Position numbers and translations under genes: made by a program. A model generated the notes under the pieces. That model had not been told where the DNA came from, made no database searches, and saw nothing but the letters and a program-made list of their open reading frames with translations. Of a stretch of DNA of 64,000 nt, positions 58,441 to 64,000 are shown piece by piece. The DNA lies in contig NC_135569.1 of NCBI RefSeq assembly GCF_964340395.1, positions 18,996,457 through 19,060,456 of the forward strand, read 5' to 3'. Numbering within the stretch: position 1 is the first letter of the stretch; every line of letters starts with the position of its first letter. This DNA is from Glandiceps talaboti. Its lineage: Eukaryota > Hemichordata > Enteropneusta > Spengelidae.

Positions 58441-60570
58441 CTACAGTAAAGAAATGGAACATTCAACATTATACACAAACACTATAAATCATAATAACCA
58501 TACATTTGTTTGTCATTCAAATTATCTATGACCACAGGAAATTCACTTAGGTGGCGAAAATTTTCTGGCTACCTATTTAGGTATTTTTACAAATAGCACC
58601 AATGGGATTGTAGCGCAACTTTATTTTTTTACCAAAAACCAAATTTGTTTGCCAAAATCGTACACAATCACCAAATATGGTGTCCCACGTTGTCTTTTTT
58701 TTTTACTTTAAGTTAAGGAGGCTCATTATTAATTATCAAAATACACTACAGGTTCTCCCAAATTTGTAAAGGTGTAATCAAAGACTTGAAAAATTAAAAT
58801 ATATATGACAAAAATATTCAGTGTCCCACACTAATTTTGGGATTGGAGCGCCCTCTAGTGACAGTATTTTTATGTATTCTAGGATTTGAGTTTGTCGGCA
58901 ATTTCAAATGTCCTAAATTTCAAAACATAGTATTTCAGCACATGATATGAATATGTATTAATACATTAATATCAAACTGTAATAATTTTGTTAATAAAGA
59001 AGTAGAAATAAATGAGAGCAAGATATTTCAACTTTATGATTTTGCTAGTTGCAATAATTTTAATTCTGTTTTTATCTGCAATACTTCCATTTTTTTTTTT
59101 AGATATATTGTTTTTGTGTGACACGACATTGTTTGTTTTTATGGTTTATTTTCTTACAGGGTTTACAATGTTCTATTAACAACCCTGGCCAGTGTAAAAT
59201 CTTTTAACAATTACTTCTATGGGTTTCTCACAAAAAATACTCAATTCCCTCGCTTTAATACCAAAATTCACTACTGGTATGCAAGTACACAAATAAATTA
59301 TTCAAATTTAGAATTAAAAAATTTGGGTATGCACACGTGCAAATATTTTTGATACTGCAAAACTAGTGATATCTGTAAACTGGAGAGGTTGCTATGGATA
59401 CTATGATGGTTGCCATGGTAATATCCAAGGAAACTAGTCAACTAAAAGATAATAGAATTCATGTTGACTATATAAATGTATGCCAAAACATCATTTCTAC
59501 TTTTCCTTCTAAAGCAAACTTTTGGCTACTGATCACAGCATTCACAAAAATCACAGCAATGCATCATGTGTAACATGTTACAATTCCAGGTACATCTATG
59601 ATAAAATACATATAGGCTTGTTTGGCATCCTCTAGTTTGAAAAGCAATCTATTTCAAGCCAATTTTATGAGTTAGACATTCTTTTATTGATTGTACATTA
59701 AAATGTAGGTGGATTATAATATAATTATAAATATAATTTTAGTGGATGATAATTAGTAAGTTGACATCAAAGTTTGGTCATTGGAATCAAAAGATGCCTC
59801 GAGAAGAAAACTTCCACCTCATTGAAACCTCATCCCACTATAGAAATAGTGTTCCGAGTTAAAACATCGCATTTTGGTCAACAACATTTCTTGTTTAAAT
59901 TTTATTCTATGATTGGTGCTATTTTAAATGTTACCATCGAAGTCTATCGCAACCAAATTAGTGTTTGTTTTTTCATCCACTGATATATACATAACAACCC
60001 TCAGATGTCCAATAAATTTTAGCCAATGACATTTATTCTTTTCATTCTATGATGACTGATACTTTATTAAATATAGCCTGATTACCGTTGCACTTAAATC
60101 AACTTTATTGTCATTTCAATATGGTTTCCCAATGAGCATCAGTTGTACTTTGAAATTTAACCCTGATATTATTTTATGATGATCAGTACTTTTTTTAGTT
60201 CTGAAGAAAATGTTGTCTAGAAATTATCTTCTGCCTGTACTTCCAATATCACAGGTATAATAATTGTATTGTTGGAAGTAATACCAATGTCTGCTACAAA
60301 TATCCTCATTTCTAATGTTTAAACGGGCTAACAAGCTTTGTTTCCCTAGGTCAAAATAATTACAATTGGCCTAAAACTTTCCCAGCTTTGTACACTCTTT
60401 AGAACACTAGAATTGGAGGTGATGATACCAGAAAAGCACATTGCATTTACACACAGACAGACAGACAGACAGACAGGCAGACAGACACTTTTCCATGCCT
60501 ATAGCACTAATGAACCTAAGAAGTTCAGTTGTTCTAAGTCTAAAAATGAGTTACATATTATGCAGCATGA
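58441..60570. other. Upstream of kinesin start; no exon recognised
   Basis: AT-rich sequence, possibly 5' UTR intron or promoter. A (CAGA)n tract lies at 60453-60486. Confidence 0.45.
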
Positions 60571-60577
60571 TACTCAC

Positions 60578-60635
60578 CCTTTTTCTTCTGTTTTCTTAAT
60601 TTCATGATATACCTTATAATTTTCATTAACAACAT
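60578..60635 (-). CDS. Candidate small exon, unrecognised
   Basis: 58 nt between TATGTCTACACAG and GTGAGTATC. One frame reads VVNENYKVYHEIKKTEEK. That frame does not connect in phase with the kinesin start exon, so it would be an untranslated leader exon, belong to another gene, or be chance. Confidence 0.25.
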
Positions 60636-60639
60636 CTGT

Positions 60640-62150
60640 GTAGACATAAATAAATGATAAAAATTATACACATGTACTACTATTGCAGGGCTCTCGCTAG
60701 CAAATTCAAACATTCAAACACTGAATTAGTGAATCTCAGAAAGTGTTTAACTTAGCTTCTTTCAGTGAATAAATTAGCCATTATGTTAGGGCTTTAAACT
60801 GATGACATACAGTGATGTAGGATAGTTTAGTTCTGGAGGAGAAATGCTAAATAAAAGATGTATGTGGGCATGGAAAAGCTACTGAGATTTTCGATGTCAT
60901 CAGGCCACAATGCCGGGTACAAGAAATTTTATGTTGAGACCTAAGTCAGCTTCTCCTGACATCATTTTCATACAATATGACGATTGATATTGCAAGTCAA
61001 TATCATGGTTGTAAAAGGACCAAGAAACACTTTTTTTATGCACTGCTGTCATCTCTAATTAAACTAATTTTTCTTTCAGGATAAAATAAACTTTTTGAAT
61101 GACATCACACGTCTGACATAGTCACTCTCAGGGTCAATCAAACTTGCCAAAATTTGATAACATACATGTAGCATACAATGTAGCATGGATGAATAATAAC
61201 TGTGCTATGTTGATATATAAATCAAAAAAATTGTTTTCATGGATTACAAATGTATTTAATTCATCATTAATAAAATTACCAACAATTGGTTCACAGCTGA
61301 CTTTGTGCAAGTCATATATACATATTTCTGTAATGTATCATAGTAACATATTTCCACCTCAGTTTTGACTTCTGGAAGTTGAAATCATCTCTGGTTGGAA
61401 TTGATACAACTTATTTTAAAGCTGCACTAGCTGTAACTGAATATATATATTTTTTTAAATATTTTGTTTGGTAATAATTAACTTACAATAACTTAATCAA
61501 AATATTGTACACCCTGAACAGTATTGAATCACCTATAACTTTATAAGTGAACACATTTTTTGTAGCTGTATACTTGATAAATCATATTAAATTGATTTTA
61601 GGTCAGCACCCAAAATCAGCGCCCTCAACAGTGATCACGATTAAAACTTTAATTAATATTAAAGTACTAATGGATAAGATAGATCACTACTTTTCAGTGA
61701 ACAGATTGTGGTTGTCTAATTGCAAAACAATACTAGAGATAGTCAGTTACAAACTAGTGCAGGTATAACATCACCTACAGATAATATTGCCCACTAATTT
61801 ACAGAGATACAAGGACTTTTTATTATTAGAGAATTTATTGGTTACTTCATCATTGTTGAAAGAAATATACCACTCGCAGTTAGTGTGCAAAGGTTAAAGG
61901 TAGTTAATCTAAAACAACTAAAGTTTGTTGCATCAATAACATTCATTATTGTGAAACTGGCCAGAATTGAAATACGATGGTACACTGTACTGTGAGCATG
62001 AGCAAAATAGCTTTCGGAACAAAAATGTGAGGAAAATTGAATGCTTATTTCCAATGGGTCAGTAAGGTACTACTTCTAGTACAAGCGCACATGTTGACGT
62101 CGACCTGTTGTATTACATATCAACATAAACCAGCATTTCTATATCGCCCT
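60640..62150. other. Gene-free stretch
   Basis: No exon, RNA gene or transposon protein recognised. Confidence 0.45.
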
Positions 62151-62157
62151 GTAACGT

Positions 62158-62192
62158 TGTTATTATTATTGTTGTTGTTGTTGTTGTTGTAA
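62158..62192. repeat. (TTA)n/(TTG)n microsatellite
   Basis: Three TTA then eight TTG repeats. Confidence 0.9.
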
Positions 62193-63375
62193 AGATTCAG
62201 TTTACTTCATCGTACATTGTAGTATATAGTCCAGTTGCCAGAGGTGGTTTGGGGGGTTAACCTTGCAATGCGAGTTATATGATTTTTTTTGCAGATTCCA
62301 CCTCAGAAAGGTGTCCTGTTAGCATATCTGACGGGTGCCACTCGCGCACCCCTGGGCATTTTGTTATATCGCGAGCAAACCGAAATACCATGTATTGCTA
62401 TGGGTAAACACATGTTTTGGTAGGCTTATTTATTTGCATATCATTAGCAAATTTCCAAATCATAATATTAGGAAGTGAAAAAAGTTTTCAAAATCAAAAA
62501 CTCCTATTTTATCCATTTAGCAAACTAAAATGCACTGAAATGTGTTGAGATCACCAATTTCCAAACCTTTAACATAATTCACAATGTAAAAATTTCAGGA
62601 AGGAGGTTGACAGTTACACAGCCGATGTAAAAATAATGTTTGCAAGCATGTTTTACACACACAACAAATTCTCCAGCATTGTTGACGTATGCACCTCTAG
62701 GCTAGCTATCAGTGTCACTTAGTTATGAGTTGTTGGTTCATAAAAATTGATTGAAAACAATTCATTTCCCTTTATTTTTCTAAACTTTGATATCTTTTTA
62801 ATTTTCATGAATGAATAATGATTTTTCATCAAAATTTGCCGGAAATACGCACATTTTTAATATGACGAATTTGGGCTAAGAATAACCAAATACGTTCAGT
62901 GCAAATGCATGCCATGATTGCTGCCATATCGGAGAGCTACCTCGCGTGGTACTACGATCGCGATTCACATCCAAACTTGACCATTTAGGACATCAATTTT
63001 ACCATGGAACCGTACCGGAGTAGTTATTTCTAAAGAACATGTATAAAATTTAGGTTTTTGTTCGTATTCATCGATACAATGCAAAAATTGCCGTGGCATC
63101 GTACATCGTATGCGTTACGGGAAGGCTTGGAAATTACCGGGTTGATATACCCGGCCATAGAAAATACCAACGTACCGTCTTCTACTTTACGAAGGTACTA
63201 CATTTACCTTGTTTTGTTTCGGCTACCATTATTATAATCAAGGCGATAAATAAGTTCATATAAATGATGATAGGACGCAGTGTCGCTGTTCACTTCCTTC
63301 ATTGACTGCATTGAATAGAATCTCTTGAAGACGTTCACGCCAAAACGAAGGGGCGGTCCTGTAAAACAGAGGGGC
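62193..63375. other. Less AT-rich stretch, no recognised gene
   Basis: Contains CpG-bearing segments (62920-63180) and a small hairpin GGGTGCCACTCGCGCACCC at about 62333. It might hold a promoter, but nothing decisive is visible. Confidence 0.4.
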
Positions 63376-63379
63376 GGTC

Positions 63380-63660
63380 CTCGCTGCAATAATTGTAGCG
63401 TTTGATGTGATTTTGAGGTTTTTTTCGGTTCCGAAGTTTAACCCGAATCAAACGCTACAATTCCTCTAACGCAAACGCAAATAGACGAGACCTCATTGAA
63501 AACGTGAGCGAGGTGTCAGTGTACCGCCCGTTTCAAAATGCTGCATGCCTTGCTGTATTTGCCGATTTTGAAACTTTAAACTTCGGAACGAAAAAAGGCA
63601 CAAAAATAGACGAAAAAACCCTCAAAATCGCATCAAACGCTACAATTATTGCAGCTTGGG
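63380..63660. repeat. Inverted repeat with ~75-bp arms
   Basis: Left arm about 63384-63441 (GCAATAATTGTAGCGTTTGA TG..GATTTTGAGG..TTCCGAAGTTTAA) is the reverse complement of 63574-63652 with an extra ~22 bp in the right arm. A third partial copy of CAAACGCTACAATT lies in the loop. GGGGCGGTCC motifs flank the left arm and a GGGCGGTCC the right. Confidence 0.85.
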
Positions 63661-64000
63661 CGGTCCATGAGAACAGAGGAGCGGTGCGCTCCTCAAAACC
63701 CCCTCGTGGAGAACACTGAAGTTTGTAAGTACGAAAAATAAAACAATATTTTTGGCCTGAACGGCTGGCCATGGTTAGCACTTTCGTTTCTGTGTTATTT
63801 ATTTAAATTTCTTCCTATCAGATGTACATCCATGGAAGAACGGTGATGTCAGTATATCCGCATCCATCGAATACGTAAATATTTAGTGTCGGCAGTGAAA
63901 AACGGGCTGGGGTCGGGTGAACCCCAGACCACTAAAAATAAGTGGTCTGAGAGTAAAGGGAACCAAACAGTGATTTACCTGCCGAACACGTATCAAGTGG

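Noticed and set aside
63504-63781. Overlapping frames on both strands
   Set aside because: They lie across an inverted repeat and show no family features.

Overview
The window reads as nuclear DNA of an animal, most likely a marine invertebrate. The evidence is split genes with GT-AG introns, low coding density, long simple-sequence tracts, and many decayed LINE, DIRS-like, SINE and DNA-transposon copies. The phylum cannot be fixed from the sequence alone. No long intact open reading frame is present; nearly all real protein signal is in short exons or in decayed transposons.

Layout. 1-1352 is a satellite of about 77 bp units, followed by microsatellites. 4.06-5.13 kb holds a decayed LINE reverse transcriptase (minus strand) beside a GATA tract and a 32-34 bp minisatellite. 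6-14.9 kb is mostly gene-free, with a 25-bp minisatellite at 11.04-11.85 kb. 15-16.6 kb holds decayed DIRS-like retrotransposon parts, including a tyrosine recombinase. 17.67-28.35 kb is a direct tandem duplication (copies A and B). Each copy was later hit by its own insertion: a piggyBac-type element in A and a long-TIR foldback element in B. In each case the other copy preserves the empty site. 28-33.6 kb and 35.15-35.27 kb hold several nested LINE fragments (endonuclease and reverse transcriptase).

The main gene lies on the minus strand from 58.44 kb down to 36.73 kb: a KIF3B-like kinesin-2 motor region in exons with compatible phases. It runs from a start like that of KIF3B, through the P-loop exon and the alpha-3/loop exon, to the neck-linker exon. 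Two things are odd. First, the stretch that should carry switch I (SSRSH) and switch II (DLAGSE) was not found. In its place is an 85-nt exon that resembles the beta2-beta3-alphaC part of the KSR/Raf kinase domain. Second, that exon and the following 221-nt kinesin exon form a cassette present four times in tandem (39.19-46.98 kb, about 1.8-2.1 kb per copy). Each cassette encodes 306 nt (309 in copy 1) and begins and ends in the same phase, so any number of cassettes could be spliced in frame. Whether this is a working chimeric or alternatively spliced gene, a decaying paralogue, or partly an assembly product cannot be settled here. It is the strongest candidate for something undescribed.

Other points of interest are a probable decayed hammerhead ribozyme inside cassette 1, a 52-bp nearly perfect hairpin at 54.8 kb, a satellite that appears to derive from a SINE tail, and a region rich in AGGTCA half-sites. 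Family assignments rest on remembered family consensus sequences, not on database searches.
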